A DNA stretch of 64,000 nucleotides from Streptomyces atratus (GCF_900119365.1 NZ_FPJO01000006.1:272565-336564), one strand, 5' to 3'. Shown: positions 1 to 8,292, numbered from the stretch's first letter. Notes: generated from the letters alone by a model not told the origin. Numbers and translations: made by a program.

Positions 1-360
1 CTGGTCGAGGCTCAGACCGTCGGGGTGGATGAGTGCGTCGCGGATGTCGTCGCGTTCGAGGAAGGCGGCGAAGGCGGTCCCGGCGGGCAGGGGGCGGTCG
101 GCGGGGATGTCCTTGACGCAGTGCACCGCGAGGTCGGCTTCCCCGGCGAGCAGTGCCTGGTCGACCTCCTTGGTGAACGCGCCCTTTCCCTCGACCTGGG
201 CGAGGTCGCCCATCCATTTGTCACCTGTCGTCTTGACCGGGACGACTTCGGTGGCGGTGGTGGGGTGGAGTGCGGCCAGCTCGGCACGGACGCGCTCCAC
301 CTGGGCGAGGGCCATGGGCGAGTCGCGGGACACGATACGGATCAGCTCAGGGGCGGACAT
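1..360 (-). CDS. hemC: Porphobilinogen deaminase (hydroxymethylbilane synthase), N-terminal part, cut by window edge
   Basis: The reverse strand from an ATG at 360 reads [20 protein letters not shown] and continues without a stop to base 1. It shows the HemC N-terminal pattern: [13 protein letters not shown] near residue 8, KTTGDKWM near 43, [14 protein letters not shown] near 60 and [12 protein letters not shown] near 76. HemC polymerises four porphobilinogen units into hydroxymethylbilane in tetrapyrrole synthesis, in the cytoplasm. About 120 of the usual roughly 310 residues are visible, so the dipyrromethane-binding Cys lies outside the window. Streptomyces often carry a second, shorter HemC copy, and this could be that paralogue. 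The family is clear; which copy is not. Confidence 0.9.
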   Translation of the reverse strand, partial: MSAPELIRIVSRDSPMALAQVERVRAELAALHPTTATEVVPVKTTGDKWMGDLAQVEGKGAFTKEVDQALLAGEADLAVHCVKDIPADRPLPAGTAFAAFLERDDIRDALIHPDGLSLDQ

Positions 361-861
361 ACTGCTCACGATAGACCGTCAGGTACGGGTTCCGGCGCGC
401 ACCCCGGGCGCCCATGTCGCGGGATCGGCAGGCAGGTTGGCTTGATCGGGCAGGCGTGCGAGAAGAGCGCGTGGCGGGACGCTGCGCTCCGATCGGGTCG
501 GGGGCGGGGCCGGGTCGTGCGGCCGGCGAGGACGACCGCCGGGACGGTGCGCGACGAGCAGGAGCAGGCCTCCTACGTACGGGAGATGCTCGGCACCTAC
601 GACGTGGCCGGCGTCGACGCCGCGTTGAGAAAGGCCGGCTGAGGGGGGCCGACGAGACGGCTGCCGGGACCAGGGACGGTCCGGCGGACATCCGGTCGGC
701 GTCGCCAACCGGATGCGAGCCTCATATGACGCCCTCTCAGCACTCGCGCAGACCGGGCGCGGGGTCCTGGCCCGTGCTCACGTCCGCTGCTGGAACGTTG
801 CCCCACGCGCCGTCGTCGAGCTCTGCCCAGTAGGCGGCGGGGATGTTCGATACGGCGGCGG
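361..861. other. Intergenic stretch with no intact gene
   Basis: About 500 bases lie between the hemC start and the end of the flavin-type gene on the same strand. The only coding-like signal is a short protein tail ending at 642 (listed separately). The rest shows no ribosome binding site followed by a plausible ORF and no strong hairpin. Confidence 0.5.
541..642 (+). pseudogene. Possible C-terminal remnant of an 'abortive phage infection'-annotated protein
   Basis: The last 33 codons before the TGA at 640-642 read GTVRDEQEQASYVREMLGTY and then DVAGVDAAL. This resembles the tail of Streptomyces glycosidase-like proteins often labelled abortive phage infection protein, where a DE(G/Q)EQ..Y..E(L/M)L...D..GVD stretch precedes a C-terminal WFTF segment. 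No upstream domain and no start codon with a ribosome binding site belong to it, and the typical tryptophan-rich end is missing. If real it is a short fossil. The match is from memory of the family, so confidence is low. Confidence 0.3.
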
Positions 862-1317
862 TCAGCCGAGCCAGTGGCCGTCGCGCATGAGGGCGCGTCC
901 TTGCAGCTCGTTCGCCTCCCGCCAGGCGTGAACGCGCCGGGGCAGGATCCGGAAGTACTGGTAGGGCTCGTCGAGTTCGCGCGGGTCGAAACCGGTCCTG
1001 GCCGCGAACGCGTCGCCCGCCTCCGCGCCGAGGTCGGCGAGGTCCACCGGCTCGGCGATGCCGTCGATGACGACGACGTCGCGCGTCGGCCCGAGGCTGA
1101 GTCGTACCCGGTCGTCCGCCAGCAGGTTGCGGCCGGTGACCGAGGCGCGCGGTGTCGAGACGAGGAACGCGGCTCCGTCCCAGAGGTACGAGAGCGGGAT
1201 GAGGTGGGCGCCGCCCGGGGTGCCCGCGGTCGCGACCCAGATGTCGATCTCGCTCCCCAGCTTCGCGCGGGTGTCCCGCAGCCTCTCCTCAAGTCCACGC
1301 GGCGGCGCGCCTGTCAT
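862..1317 (-). CDS. Pyridoxamine 5'-phosphate oxidase-like (FMN/F420-binding split barrel) protein
   Basis: The gene encodes 151 residues. The ATG at 1317 is chosen because GGAGGAAGGGG lies just upstream; the frame stays open further 5' but has no better ribosome binding site. The PLSYLWDGAAFLVSTPRASVTGRN stretch (about residues 41-64) and the following DDRVRLSLGPTRDVVVIDG segment are the strand pattern of the split-barrel flavin-binding family that also holds F420-dependent reductases. Such proteins bind FMN, F420 or heme and reduce small substrates in the cytoplasm; the substrate here cannot be predicted. The start lies 69 bases past the end of the VOC gene on the same strand, so they may share a transcript. 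Confidence 0.75.
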   Translation of the reverse strand: MTGAPPRGLEERLRDTRAKLGSEIDIWVATAGTPGGAHLIPLSYLWDGAAFLVSTPRASVTGRNLLADDRVRLSLGPTRDVVVIDGIAEPVDLADLGAEAGDAFAARTGFDPRELDEPYQYFRILPRRVHAWREANELQGRALMRDGHWLG

Positions 1318-1385
1318 GTTTCCCCTTCCTCCAGTCATTTCGTGCGGGGCCGTTCCTCGGCTCGACGGCGGTCGGCAGTGGCGCG

Positions 1386-2021
1386 TCAGGGCGTGTGGGC
1401 CAGTGAAGCGGCCTCCCATGCGAACCCGTCCGGGTCGGTGAAGGGCCCGGCGTCGCTGCCGATCGCGAGCCCGTGCGATCCGGTGCCGTCGGGAGAGACG
1501 CCGACGTCCTTGGCCAGCGCGCGGCGCCTGTACAGCGCCAGCTTGACGGGGCTCGCCCCGGCGGCGAACTCGACGTACACACGGCTGAAGCTCTTCGCCA
1601 CGGTCAGGCCCCGGTCGGTGTAGAACCGCTTGCTCGCGACCACGTCCGTGACTCCCAGCAGCAGCACTATGTCGTCGATCTGCCGGGTGGCGGGGCCGGT
1701 GTCCTTCTTCGCCGAGGTCGCGACCTTCCAGACGGTCCCGTCCGGGGCCTGTACGACGCCGCCGTAACCCCAGAGAGACTTCGCGGCGGGCTTCAGCGAT
1801 GTGGCGCCCGCGTCGAGTGCGGCGTCGATGAGGTTGTTGACGGTGGCCGGCTGGGACACCGTGAGCGCGAGCACGAACCCGCGGAAGCCGGTTGTGGACG
1901 TCTCCGAGGCCCGCAGGCGCACCTGGGTGTCCAGACCGAAGGCGGTGGTGCAGAAGCGGTGGGCCGCCGTGGGGTCGGCCACTTCCAGGGTGACGGTTTC
2001 GATGGATGCCATGTCCGTCAC
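1386..2021 (-). CDS. VOC (glyoxalase/bleomycin-resistance fold) family protein, two domains
   Basis: The protein has 211 residues with two vicinal-oxygen-chelate modules: IETVTLEVADPTAAHRF (about 6-22) and IDDIVLLLGVTDVVASKRFY (about 114-133). The second ends in SHGLAIGSDAGPFTDPDGFAWE, a typical VOC terminal strand. VOC proteins bind metals or small ligands and include glyoxalases, dioxygenases and drug-binding proteins; the metal ligands are not obvious here, so no reaction is assigned. The start could be the ATG at 2021 or the one at 2012 (MASIETV); the second fits the fold start better. It is probably co-transcribed with the downstream flavin-type gene. Confidence 0.8.
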   Translation of the reverse strand: MTDMASIETVTLEVADPTAAHRFCTTAFGLDTQVRLRASETSTTGFRGFVLALTVSQPATVNNLIDAALDAGATSLKPAAKSLWGYGGVVQAPDGTVWKVATSAKKDTGPATRQIDDIVLLLGVTDVVASKRFYTDRGLTVAKSFSRVYVEFAAGASPVKLALYRRRALAKDVGVSPDGTGSHGLAIGSDAGPFTDPDGFAWEAASLAHTP

Positions 2022-2096
2022 GCTAGTTGCGGCCCGACGACCGGTGCTTCTTGATTCCTGATCGGTCCTGCCGCCCCTGTCGCCTGCTTCGGACGC

Positions 2097-2507
2097 TCAG
2101 CGCAGTTCCTGGAGGCGGACGAGGTTGCCCGCGGGGTCGCGGAAGGCGCAGTCGCGGATGCCGTACGGCTGCTCGGTCGGCTCCTGGACGACCTCGGCGC
2201 CGCCGGCCCGCAGCTGTTCGAAGGTGCCGTCGAGGTCCCGGGTGGCCAGCAGGATCCAGCCGTAGGTGCCCTTGGCCATCATCTCGGCGATGGTCCGGCG
2301 CTCGTCCTCGGTGACCCCGGGGTCGGCGGCCGGCGGGGCCAGGAGGATGGACGTGCTGGGCTGGCCGGCGGGGCCGATCGTGATCCAGCGCATTCTGCCC
2401 TGTCCCACGTCGCTGCGGACCTCGAAGCCGAGGATGTCGCGGTAGAAGACCAGGGACTCCTCCGGGTCGTCGTGCGGGAGAAAGCTCGTGTGAATGGTGA
2501 TGTCCAT
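2097..2507 (-). CDS. VOC family (glyoxalase-like) protein
   Basis: This is a compact single-module VOC protein of 136 residues. It starts MDITIHTSFLPHDDPEESLV, has YRDILGFEVRSDVG in the middle and ends YGIRDCAFRDPAGNLVRLQEL, the classic last strand of the glyoxalase fold with a metal-site-like Glu. ATGs at 2507 and 2516 are both possible. Neither has a good Shine-Dalgarno sequence, because a 160-bp inverted-repeat element begins at 2521, right in front of them. The native promoter and leader have therefore probably been displaced, and expression may depend on the element or on read-through. Confidence 0.8.
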   Translation of the reverse strand: MDITIHTSFLPHDDPEESLVFYRDILGFEVRSDVGQGRMRWITIGPAGQPSTSILLAPPAADPGVTEDERRTIAEMMAKGTYGWILLATRDLDGTFEQLRAGGAEVVQEPTEQPYGIRDCAFRDPAGNLVRLQELR

Positions 2508-2520
2508 AACGATCATGCTA

Positions 2521-2680
2521 AGACCGACCGGCAATTGGGGGGTGGGTGAAGGAGCGGGGCTGGGTGCGTGCAGCTGCAAGGCGGAGGACTGAGGCAACGC
2601 GGAGCGTTGTTGATTGACGACAACGCGGCAGATGTGCGTGCCCAGCCCCGCGACGCCGCCCCCCAATTGCCGGTCGGTCT
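2521..2680. mobile_element. MITE-like inverted-repeat element, copy 1 (short form)
   Basis: The element is bounded by near-perfect 22-bp inverted ends (AGACCGACCGGCAATTGG... and its complement). Two further copies lie at 13320-13517 and 28313-28509 in the opposite orientation. This copy lacks the 44-base palindromic insert the others carry at their centre, so it looks like the empty form. No transposase is encoded, so movement would need one in trans. No clear target duplication could be set, because the bases flanking the ends (TA on the left, AA on the right) are too short to judge. Confidence 0.8.
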
Positions 2681-3368
2681 AAGGGCTGTCCCGTAATCCC
2701 TGGCGGATCAGCGTGCGGCGTCAGATGCGGTGATGCGACCAGCTCATATCGGCCGCCCAGAACCCTCACAGCCACCCAACCCCCGCTCGGACGCCCGTCA
2801 CGCCACACGCGTCACGCCGGACCCGCCCTCCGCGGGGCCCCATTGAAGATCCCACGCCTGCCCCCGGCTCACTGCCGACAAGGCGGAATCGACTCGAACC
2901 CGAGATGCTCGGCCCGACCCGGGACGCCCGGTATCGGGCATGCGGACCCGGCTCAGGGGCGCTCGGTCGGCAGGGGGAACAGCCTGGTGACCGCGGCGAC
3001 GGCCACAGTGCCTGCCGGGCGGGCCGTGGGGCGCTGGTCCCGTTCGCGGTAGCCGGCCAGCAGGAGGCGGATGGAGGCGGCGAGTTCGGTCATCCTGGCC
3101 ACGAAGCTGGGCAAGCGGCTCCGCCCGCACCGGCCTGCCATGGCACACATAAGCACAGGTCAGGGCGGTGCATAGGTGCATGCATGACCGGCCATCGGCG
3201 CATGACGGCCAGGCGTTCCGTACGGCGTCTTCGAGGGCTCATGGTTGATCCACGGCGCCCCGCACCGCACGGTCCCCACAGCTCGACGCGGGACCGATGG
3301 AGTCCGGGAAGACGCTCCCGGACTCCCGGGGCATGCCGGCTCGACCAACCTCGAAGGAGTGATCACCC
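2681..3368. other. Long intergenic region, no supported gene
   Basis: About 690 bases lie between the MITE and the secreted L,D-transpeptidase-like gene. Short open frames exist on both strands, but none has domain-like sequence or a good ribosome binding site. The segment after the MITE starts GGGCTGTCCCGTAATCC, which looks like the end of a dispersed Streptomyces repeat, but no mate was found here. The promoter of the next gene must lie in the last 150 bases; AAGGAGTG at 3353-3360 is its ribosome binding site. Confidence 0.5.
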
Positions 3369-3974
3369 ATGTCCGCGACCTCTCCCCTGCGTGCCCGTGC
3401 CGCTGTCATCGGCCTGAGTGCCATGGCCCTGGTGACCGTTGCCGCCGCCACCGCCCCGAGCGGTCAGGCCGCTCCCGCGTCCGGCGGCCGCCCGGCTGCG
3501 GCAGCTGCCGCCGTCACCACCTTGAAGTTCGTACGGAACGCCAGTGACCCTCAGAACTCGCGTCTGATGGTGGTACGCAACAACAAGACGGAGGCCGTCT
3601 TCCGCGCCGGCTCCGGGCTCGGCCGCAACAACGCGAAGGGGCGCGACGAGTGTGCCTCGGGCAAGGGCTGGCTGCCCGCCGGCACGTACACCGTCGGCGC
3701 CCGCCAGACCCGCTACAACGGCAACTTCATCAAGGGGTACGCCATCCCGCTGAGCAACAAGACGTGCAGGAACGGCCGGACCACGCGTACGGAACTCTTC
3801 ATCCACAGCGAGATGACCCGCGCCGGAGGCCAGGGCAGCACCGAGAGCCGGCGCTGGGACGGCGTGGGCGACTACAAGTCCGCGGGCTGCATCAAGCTCG
3901 CCCCGGAGGACATCAAGAAGCTGTTCCGCAACCTCGGCCGGGGCTCGGCGCCCAACCGTCTCGTCGTCGTCTGA
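3369..3974 (+). CDS. Secreted L,D-transpeptidase (YkuD-fold)-like protein
   Basis: The protein has 201 residues with a Sec signal: basic start (SPLRARAA), hydrophobic VIGLSAMALVTVAAATA and a probable cleavage near residue 35 (GQAAPA). The C-terminal half holds TELFIHSEM (about 142-150) and then DYKSAGCIKLAPEDI (about 168-182). This is the His...S-x-G-C arrangement of L,D-transpeptidases, with SAGC instead of the usual SHGC, and the Cys is the expected nucleophile. Such enzymes act outside the membrane on peptidoglycan stem peptides. The protein is much shorter than multi-domain Ldts and has no Ig-like domain. AAGGAGTGATCACC precedes the ATG. Confidence 0.75.
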   Translation: MSATSPLRARAAVIGLSAMALVTVAAATAPSGQAAPASGGRPAAAAAAVTTLKFVRNASDPQNSRLMVVRNNKTEAVFRAGSGLGRNNAKGRDECASGKGWLPAGTYTVGARQTRYNGNFIKGYAIPLSNKTCRNGRTTRTELFIHSEMTRAGGQGSTESRRWDGVGDYKSAGCIKLAPEDIKKLFRNLGRGSAPNRLVVV

Positions 3975-4021
3975 CGGTGCGCGGGCGGCAGGGAGGCGGA
4001 GATCCAGGTCACATCCCTCCG

Positions 4022-4048
4022 TGTCACAGGGGGTCGGGCTGTCTCGTC
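4022..4048 (+). promoter_or_regulatory. ECF41 sigma factor promoter (TGTCACA-N16-CGTC)
   Basis: TGTCACA at 4022-4028 is followed after exactly 16 bases by CGTC at 4045-4048. This is the published ECF41 consensus and spacing. It lies 40 bases upstream of the AhpD-like gene at 4088, and the ECF41 sigma gene itself follows at 4673, so the promoter, its target and its sigma factor form one locus. Confidence 0.85.
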
Positions 4049-4087
4049 TCAGGGGTGTAGCCACTGACGACCACGGAGGAGCACACC

Positions 4088-4561
4088 ATGGACGCGCGAC
4101 TGAACTACTTCGCCAGCCCGACCGCCGGCAAGGCCTTCAAGCACCTCATGTCGGCGGGGAAGGCGATCAAGGACTCGCCGCTGCCGGCCGCGACGCAGGA
4201 GCTGGTGGCGTTGCGTGTGAGTCAGATCAACGGCTGTGCCGTCTGCATCGACATGCACACCAAGGACGCAGCCGCTGCCGGCGAGACCTCGGTGCGGTTG
4301 CATCTGGTGGCGGCGTGGCGGGAGGCCACGGTGTTCACCGAGGCCGAGCGGGCCGCGCTGGAGCTGGCGGACCAGGGGACCCGGATCGCGGACGGGGCCG
4401 GCGGGGTCAGCGACGAGGTGTGGGCCGCTGCCGCCAAGCACTACGACGAGGAGCAGCTCACCTCCCTGGTGGTCCTGGTCTCCTTCATGAACACGGCGAA
4501 CCGGCTGAACGTCATCGCCCAGCAGCCGGCCGGCTCCTACGAGCCCGGGCAGTTCCACTGA
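4088..4561 (+). CDS. Carboxymuconolactone decarboxylase / AhpD-like protein
   Basis: The protein has 157 residues. The motif INGCAVCIDMHTKDA (about residues 49-63) carries the CxxC pair plus the downstream His of the AhpD core, the site used for peroxide-linked thiol redox chemistry. EAERAALELADQGTRIADG and the VVLVSFMNTANRLNVIAQQP end are also typical. Members act as alkylhydroperoxidase-like antioxidants or, less often, decarboxylases. GGAGGAGCACACC precedes the ATG. It is preceded by a perfect ECF41 promoter and followed after 111 bases by the ECF41 sigma gene, an association known for this sigma group. Confidence 0.9.
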   Translation: MDARLNYFASPTAGKAFKHLMSAGKAIKDSPLPAATQELVALRVSQINGCAVCIDMHTKDAAAAGETSVRLHLVAAWREATVFTEAERAALELADQGTRIADGAGGVSDEVWAAAAKHYDEEQLTSLVVLVSFMNTANRLNVIAQQPAGSYEPGQFH

Positions 4562-4672
4562 GCGGTATCAACCACCGGGCCGGGCTCGCGGGGGCACTGC
4601 TCTGGCCCGCCGGTGGCCCGGCCGGTCCCGGTGGAGCTACCGGCGTTGGCGAGTAGGGGGAGTTGAGTCGGT

Positions 4673-5596
4673 GTGAGCAAGGTCGAGGAGTTCGAGGAGC
4701 TGCGGCCGCTGCTGTTCTCGATTGCGTACCGGATTCTGGGCAGTGTGACCGAGGCCGAGGACGCGGTGCAGGAGACATGGCTGCGCTTCGACGGTTCGAC
4801 GACCCGGCCCACGTCGACCAAGGCCTTTCTGTCGGCCGCGGTGACCCGGATCTCGATCGATGTGCTGCGCTCCGCGCGGGTCCGGCGGGAGGAGTACGTC
4901 GGGCCGTGGTTTCCCGAGCCGCTGCTGAGCGATCCGTACCAGGATCCGGCGCGGTCGGTGGAGCTGGCCGACTCGGTGTCGATGGCGGCGCTGTTGCTGC
5001 TGGAGCGGCTCAGCCCGCTGGAGCGGGCGGTCTTCCTGCTGCGGGAGGTGTTCGCCTTCGGGTTCGACGAGGTCGCCTCGGCGGTGGGGCGTTCCGAGGC
5101 GGCGTGCCGGCAGTTGCTGGTACGGGCGCGGCGGCACATGGAGGCCGGACGGCCGCGGTTCGCGGCGGATTCCCAGGAGCGGCGGGAGTTGGCGACGCGG
5201 TTCTTCGACGCGCTGAAGAACGGCGATGTGGGCGGGCTGCAGAATCTGCTGGCCGCCGATGTGCAGCTGGTCGGGGACGGCGGCGGCAAGGCCCCGCAGC
5301 TGGCCAAGGCCGTCGTGGGCGCGGAGAACGTGGCCCGGGTGCTGGGCACGGCCTTCCCATGGCTGTTCCGGATCGACGTGACGTGCGAGCCGCACGAGGT
5401 CAACGGCCAGCCCGGCGCGGTCTTCCGCGACCGGGACGGCAGAGTTCTGAACACCATGGTCCTCGAGGTGCTCGACGGCAGGATTCAGACCGTCCGCGGC
5501 GTGATCAACCCCGACAAGCTCGGCCACCTCGGGCCGGTCGCCGACGCCTGGGCCATCGACCGCGAGGCGAAGCGGGTCCGCCGGCAGATGAACTGA
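4673..5596 (+). CDS. sigJ: ECF41-group RNA polymerase sigma factor with SnoaL-like C-terminal domain (SigJ-type)
   Basis: The protein has 307 residues. Sigma region 2 spans about 10-75 (RPLLFSIAYRILGSVTEAED), region 4 about 105-155 (LSPLERAVFLLREVFAFGFD), and an NTF2/SnoaL-like extension follows. All three ECF41 hallmarks are visible: WFPEP at about 79-83, DGGGK at about 202-206 and NPDKL at about 279-283. In this group the C-terminal domain tunes sigma activity in place of an anti-sigma factor. The GTG start at 4673 follows GGGGAGTTGAG. It should direct transcription of the AhpD-like gene just upstream through the promoter at 4022-4048. The inducing signal is unknown. Confidence 0.92.
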   Translation: MSKVEEFEELRPLLFSIAYRILGSVTEAEDAVQETWLRFDGSTTRPTSTKAFLSAAVTRISIDVLRSARVRREEYVGPWFPEPLLSDPYQDPARSVELADSVSMAALLLLERLSPLERAVFLLREVFAFGFDEVASAVGRSEAACRQLLVRARRHMEAGRPRFAADSQERRELATRFFDALKNGDVGGLQNLLAADVQLVGDGGGKAPQLAKAVVGAENVARVLGTAFPWLFRIDVTCEPHEVNGQPGAVFRDRDGRVLNTMVLEVLDGRIQTVRGVINPDKLGHLGPVADAWAIDREAKRVRRQMN

Positions 5597-5684
5597 CCTC
5601 GGCAGCGGCAGCGACAGTGGCGGTGGCAGTGACGGCGGCGGAACCGTTCGGACTCTCGCGATCCGCATTCGCACACCACGATGT

Positions 5685-5701
5685 TCATTCAAACTCATTC
5701 A
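5685..5701 (+). promoter_or_regulatory. Direct repeat, probable DeoR-family operator
   Basis: TCATTCA occurs at 5685-5691 and again at 5695-5701, a 10-bp period placing both on one face of the helix. It sits 17 bases before the start of the DeoR-type regulator gene. DeoR/GlpR proteins often bind short direct TTCA-containing repeats, so autoregulation is inferred. Confidence 0.55.
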
Positions 5702-5717
5702 TGGTAGAAATTGAGGC

Positions 5718-6503
5718 ATGGGTGTCGCCAATCGTTTGGACCTGACCCTGCGATTGGTGCAGGGCTCCGACCGGGTCTCCGTGTCGGAGCTCTCCCATCG
5801 CCTGGGCATCTCCGAGATGACCGTGCGCAGGGACCTCGACGCGCTGGAGCAACAGGGCCTGGTGCGCAGGGTGCACGGTGGCGCCGTCGCCACCCGCCCA
5901 CGTGACGAGGACGCGGGATTCTCCGCGCGGGAGCCCTGGCAGGCAGCCACCAAGGACCGCCTGGGCGCGGCCGTGGCCGCGCTGGTGGAGCCGGGATCGC
6001 GTGTGCTGCTCGACGCGGGGACCACGACCGTGCACGTCGCCGAGCACCTGGCCGCCCGCGCCCCGCTGACGGTCGCCGTGCTCAGCCTGCAGGCGGCGAT
6101 GAGCCTGGCCGACCGGCCCGGGATCGACCTGCTGGTCGTGGGCGGCCGCTCCCGTCCCGCCGAACGCTCCCTCGTCGGCCCGCTGGCGCTGCGCACCCTG
6201 GAGTCCCTGGCCTTCGACTGCTTCGTGATGTCCATCGGCGGTGTGCACGCCGAGCACGGCTGGTCGGAGTTCTCCCTGGACGACGCGGCCGTCAAGCAGG
6301 TCGGGCTCACCCGGGCCACCCGCACGATCGCGGTGGCGGACGCGACCAAGCTGGGAGTACGCGCGTTCAGCCGGGTCGCCCCGCTCGACGCGGTGCACCG
6401 CTTCGTCACCGACAAGGCGGCCGAGGACGCCGCCACGCATCCCAGCGGCCCGGAGACCCTGGAAGCCCTGCGGGACGCGGGCGTCGACAGCGTTCTCGTC
6501 TGA
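5718..6503 (+). CDS. DeoR/GlpR-family transcriptional regulator
   Basis: The protein has 261 residues. The N-terminal helix-turn-helix reads VSVSELSHRLGISEMTVRRD followed by LDALEQQGLVRRVHGGAV (about 20-57), the DeoR signature. The C-terminal sensor domain is the sugar-phosphate isomerase-like fold (LLDAGTTTVHVAEHL about 95-109, LLVVGGRSRPAERSLVGPLA about 141-160, ATRTIAVADATKLG about 204-217). Such proteins sense phosphorylated sugars and usually repress sugar-use genes. The likely target is the two-gene unit downstream (DUF4406 and a NudK-type Nudix hydrolase), 66 bases away, plus itself through the TCATTCA repeat. Confidence 0.9.
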   Translation: MGVANRLDLTLRLVQGSDRVSVSELSHRLGISEMTVRRDLDALEQQGLVRRVHGGAVATRPRDEDAGFSAREPWQAATKDRLGAAVAALVEPGSRVLLDAGTTTVHVAEHLAARAPLTVAVLSLQAAMSLADRPGIDLLVVGGRSRPAERSLVGPLALRTLESLAFDCFVMSIGGVHAEHGWSEFSLDDAAVKQVGLTRATRTIAVADATKLGVRAFSRVAPLDAVHRFVTDKAAEDAATHPSGPETLEALRDAGVDSVLV

Positions 6504-6569
6504 ATCCGCCCACGCCCAAGGCGATGCCCACGCCCCAGGCGATGCCCGTACCCAAGGAGTGAAACGGTC

Positions 6570-6947
6570 ATGACCAGCGTTCCACGCGCGCAGATGATTC
6601 TCGTCGCGGGCCCCTACCGGTCAGGCACCGGCGACGACCCCCGCAGACTCGAGGCCAACGTACGGGCGATGAACGAAGCCGCTCTCGTCCTGTTCCGCGC
6701 CGGGCACCTGCCCGTCACCGGCGAGGCCCTCGCCCTGCCGCTCCTGGAGACGGCCGGCAGCACCGGCCCCGGTGACACGCTCTTCCAGGAGATCTTCCAC
6801 CCCGTCGCCGAGCGGCTGCTCGCCCGCTGCGACGCGGTCCTGCGGATCGGCGGCCCCTCCGAGGGCGCGGACCGGATGGCCGACCTGGCCCTTGCGCAGG
6901 GCAAGGACGTCTACGCCGGTCTCGCCGCGGTTCCGGCCGCCCGGTGA
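6570..6947 (+). CDS. DUF4406 / nucleoside 2-deoxyribosyltransferase-like protein
   Basis: The protein has 125 residues. [20 protein letters not shown] (about 9-28) followed by [20 protein letters not shown] is the Rossmann-like nucleotide-binding start of the deoxyribosyltransferase-like superfamily. [31 protein letters not shown] near the end is the second conserved block. AAGGAGTGAAACGGTC precedes the ATG. It overlaps the next gene by four bases (GTGA), so the two are translationally coupled, and it probably works on a nucleotide-sugar or nucleoside with the downstream Nudix hydrolase. The exact reaction is not known. Confidence 0.75.
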   Translation: MTSVPRAQMILVAGPYRSGTGDDPRRLEANVRAMNEAALVLFRAGHLPVTGEALALPLLETAGSTGPGDTLFQEIFHPVAERLLARCDAVLRIGGPSEGADRMADLALAQGKDVYAGLAAVPAAR

Positions 6948-7606
6948 CCGCCGGCATCGACACCCCCGACCGGCGCGGCCGCACCGGCCTGGACCAGCAC
7001 GGCCGCGACCTCACCGGCAACCCGTGCGTGAGGATCCGCGAGGTGGAGCTGCTCTCCAGCGACTGGTACGTACTGCGGAAGACCACCTTCGACTACCAGC
7101 ACAGTGACGGACACTGGAGCCGCGAGCAGCGCGAGACCTACGACCGTGGTGACGGGGCGACCATCCTGCTCCACAACACCGAGCGGCGCACCGTGCTGCT
7201 GACCCGTCAGTTCCGCCTCCCCGCCTATGTCAACGGACATCCCGACGGGATGCTGCTCGAAACCGCCGCCGGGCTCCTGGACGGCGACAGCCCGGAGGAG
7301 GCCATCCGCCGGGAGGCCGCCGAAGAGACCGGGCACACCGTCGGCACCGTCGAGCACGTCTTCGACGTCTATATGAGCCCCGGCTCGGTCACCGAGCGCC
7401 TGCACTTCTTCGCCGCCCCCTACGACGCGGCCGACACCCCCATCAAAACCGCCGGAATCGCCGCCGAGGGCGAGGACATCACCATCGTCGAACTGCCCTT
7501 CACCGAGGCGCTCGACCGGATCCGCAACGGCACGATCGCCGACGCCAAGACCATCATGCTGCTCCAGTGGGCCGCCCTCGACGGGCCGTTCGCACAGCGA
7601 GGGTGA
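6944..7606 (+). CDS. nudK: Nudix hydrolase of the GDP-mannose pyrophosphatase (NudK) type
   Basis: The protein has 220 residues and starts with a GTG overlapping the previous stop. The Nudix helix is [20 protein letters not shown] (about 109-128), with the REAAEE core. The flanking sequences [21 protein letters not shown] and [20 protein letters not shown] plus the [12 protein letters not shown] end match the NudK family, which cleaves GDP-mannose and related NDP-sugars to sugar phosphate and NMP with Mg2+. It forms an operon with the DUF4406 gene and probably answers to the DeoR regulator upstream. The substrate is inferred from family likeness only. Confidence 0.8.
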   Translation: MTAGIDTPDRRGRTGLDQHGRDLTGNPCVRIREVELLSSDWYVLRKTTFDYQHSDGHWSREQRETYDRGDGATILLHNTERRTVLLTRQFRLPAYVNGHPDGMLLETAAGLLDGDSPEEAIRREAAEETGHTVGTVEHVFDVYMSPGSVTERLHFFAAPYDAADTPIKTAGIAAEGEDITIVELPFTEALDRIRNGTIADAKTIMLLQWAALDGPFAQRG

Positions 7607-7620
7607 AGGTGAGGCTGACG

Positions 7621-7650
7621 TTGAGGTTGAGGTTGAGGTTGAGGTTGAGG
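7621..7650 (+). repeat. Hexanucleotide tandem repeat (TTGAGG)x5
   Basis: Five perfect copies of TTGAGG lie between the convergent nudK-type and TetR genes, preceded by degenerate units. The repeat is just outside both coding regions and could vary in length without harm. Confidence 0.9.
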
Positions 7651-7688
7651 GTACGGATGCGCCGCCACGGGGGCGCCGTGCCCGGAAC

Positions 7689-8282
7689 TCATCGCCGCGC
7701 GAGCGAAGCCAGGAAGTCGTCGAGCATGGCGATCTGTACGTCTTCGGGGAACCGGGCCGGGTCGAAGAGAGTCTGGACGACGAGTCCGTGGGTGAACGCG
7801 ACGGCGGTGGCGGCGAGTTGCTCCGGGTCGGCGGCCGCGGGAAGCTCGCCCAGGCCACGCGCGGCTTCGAGGTGCGGGCGGAGTGTCGAGCGCATCCGGG
7901 TGTAGCGGTCGGCCTGGTCCGTGGCCAGCCCGTCGTCGGCGAGGGCCAGGTCCCAGGAGCTGACCCAGATGCGGTTGCGGGCGGTGTCGTCCGCGGTCAG
8001 CGGCAGGATGTCCAGCAGCATGGCCCGTACGGTGGCAAGACCCTCGGCGGGACGCGCGCGACGGGGGCGCTCCGCGGTGCGCTTCTCCAGCAGGTCCAGC
8101 GCATGTGCGATCAGGGCCCGCTTGGCCGGGAAGTAGTGCATGAGCATCCCGGTCGAGACGCCCATCTCGGTGGCGACGGCGCGCAGGGTCAGCCCGCCGA
8201 ATCCCTTGTCGGCCAGTACGTGCCACACCGCCTCGGAAACGTCCTCTCGGCGGGCTTCGCGGTCTCCAGGTGCGGGCGGCAT
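7689..8282 (-). CDS. TetR-family transcriptional regulator
   Basis: The protein has 197 residues. The helix-turn-helix reads GFGGLTLRAVATEMGVSTGM then LMHYFPAKRALIAHAL (about 27-62), and the ligand-binding part follows (RNRIWVSSWDLALADDGLAT, LVVQTLFDPARFP). It starts at 8282 and faces a divergent GNAT gene at 8335 across 52 bases holding an inverted repeat (TACGTA-N12-TACGTA at 8293-8316). It probably represses itself and the acetyltransferase; the ligand is unknown. Confidence 0.9.
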   Translation of the reverse strand: MPPAPGDREARREDVSEAVWHVLADKGFGGLTLRAVATEMGVSTGMLMHYFPAKRALIAHALDLLEKRTAERPRRARPAEGLATVRAMLLDILPLTADDTARNRIWVSSWDLALADDGLATDQADRYTRMRSTLRPHLEAARGLGELPAAADPEQLAATAVAFTHGLVVQTLFDPARFPEDVQIAMLDDFLASLARR

Positions 8283-8292
8283 GCTGCTACCT

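Noticed and set aside
2683..2720. GGGCTGTCCCGTAATCC after MITE copy 1 as the end of an insertion sequence
   Set aside because: It looks like a known type of dispersed end, but the opposite end was not found in the window, so an element could not be delimited.
2953..3156. Minus-strand ORF with MTELAASIRLLLAGYRERDQ
   Set aside because: It has no recognised domain and no convincing ribosome binding site, and the upstream part is low in coding character. It could be a fragment of a mobile gene but nothing supports that.
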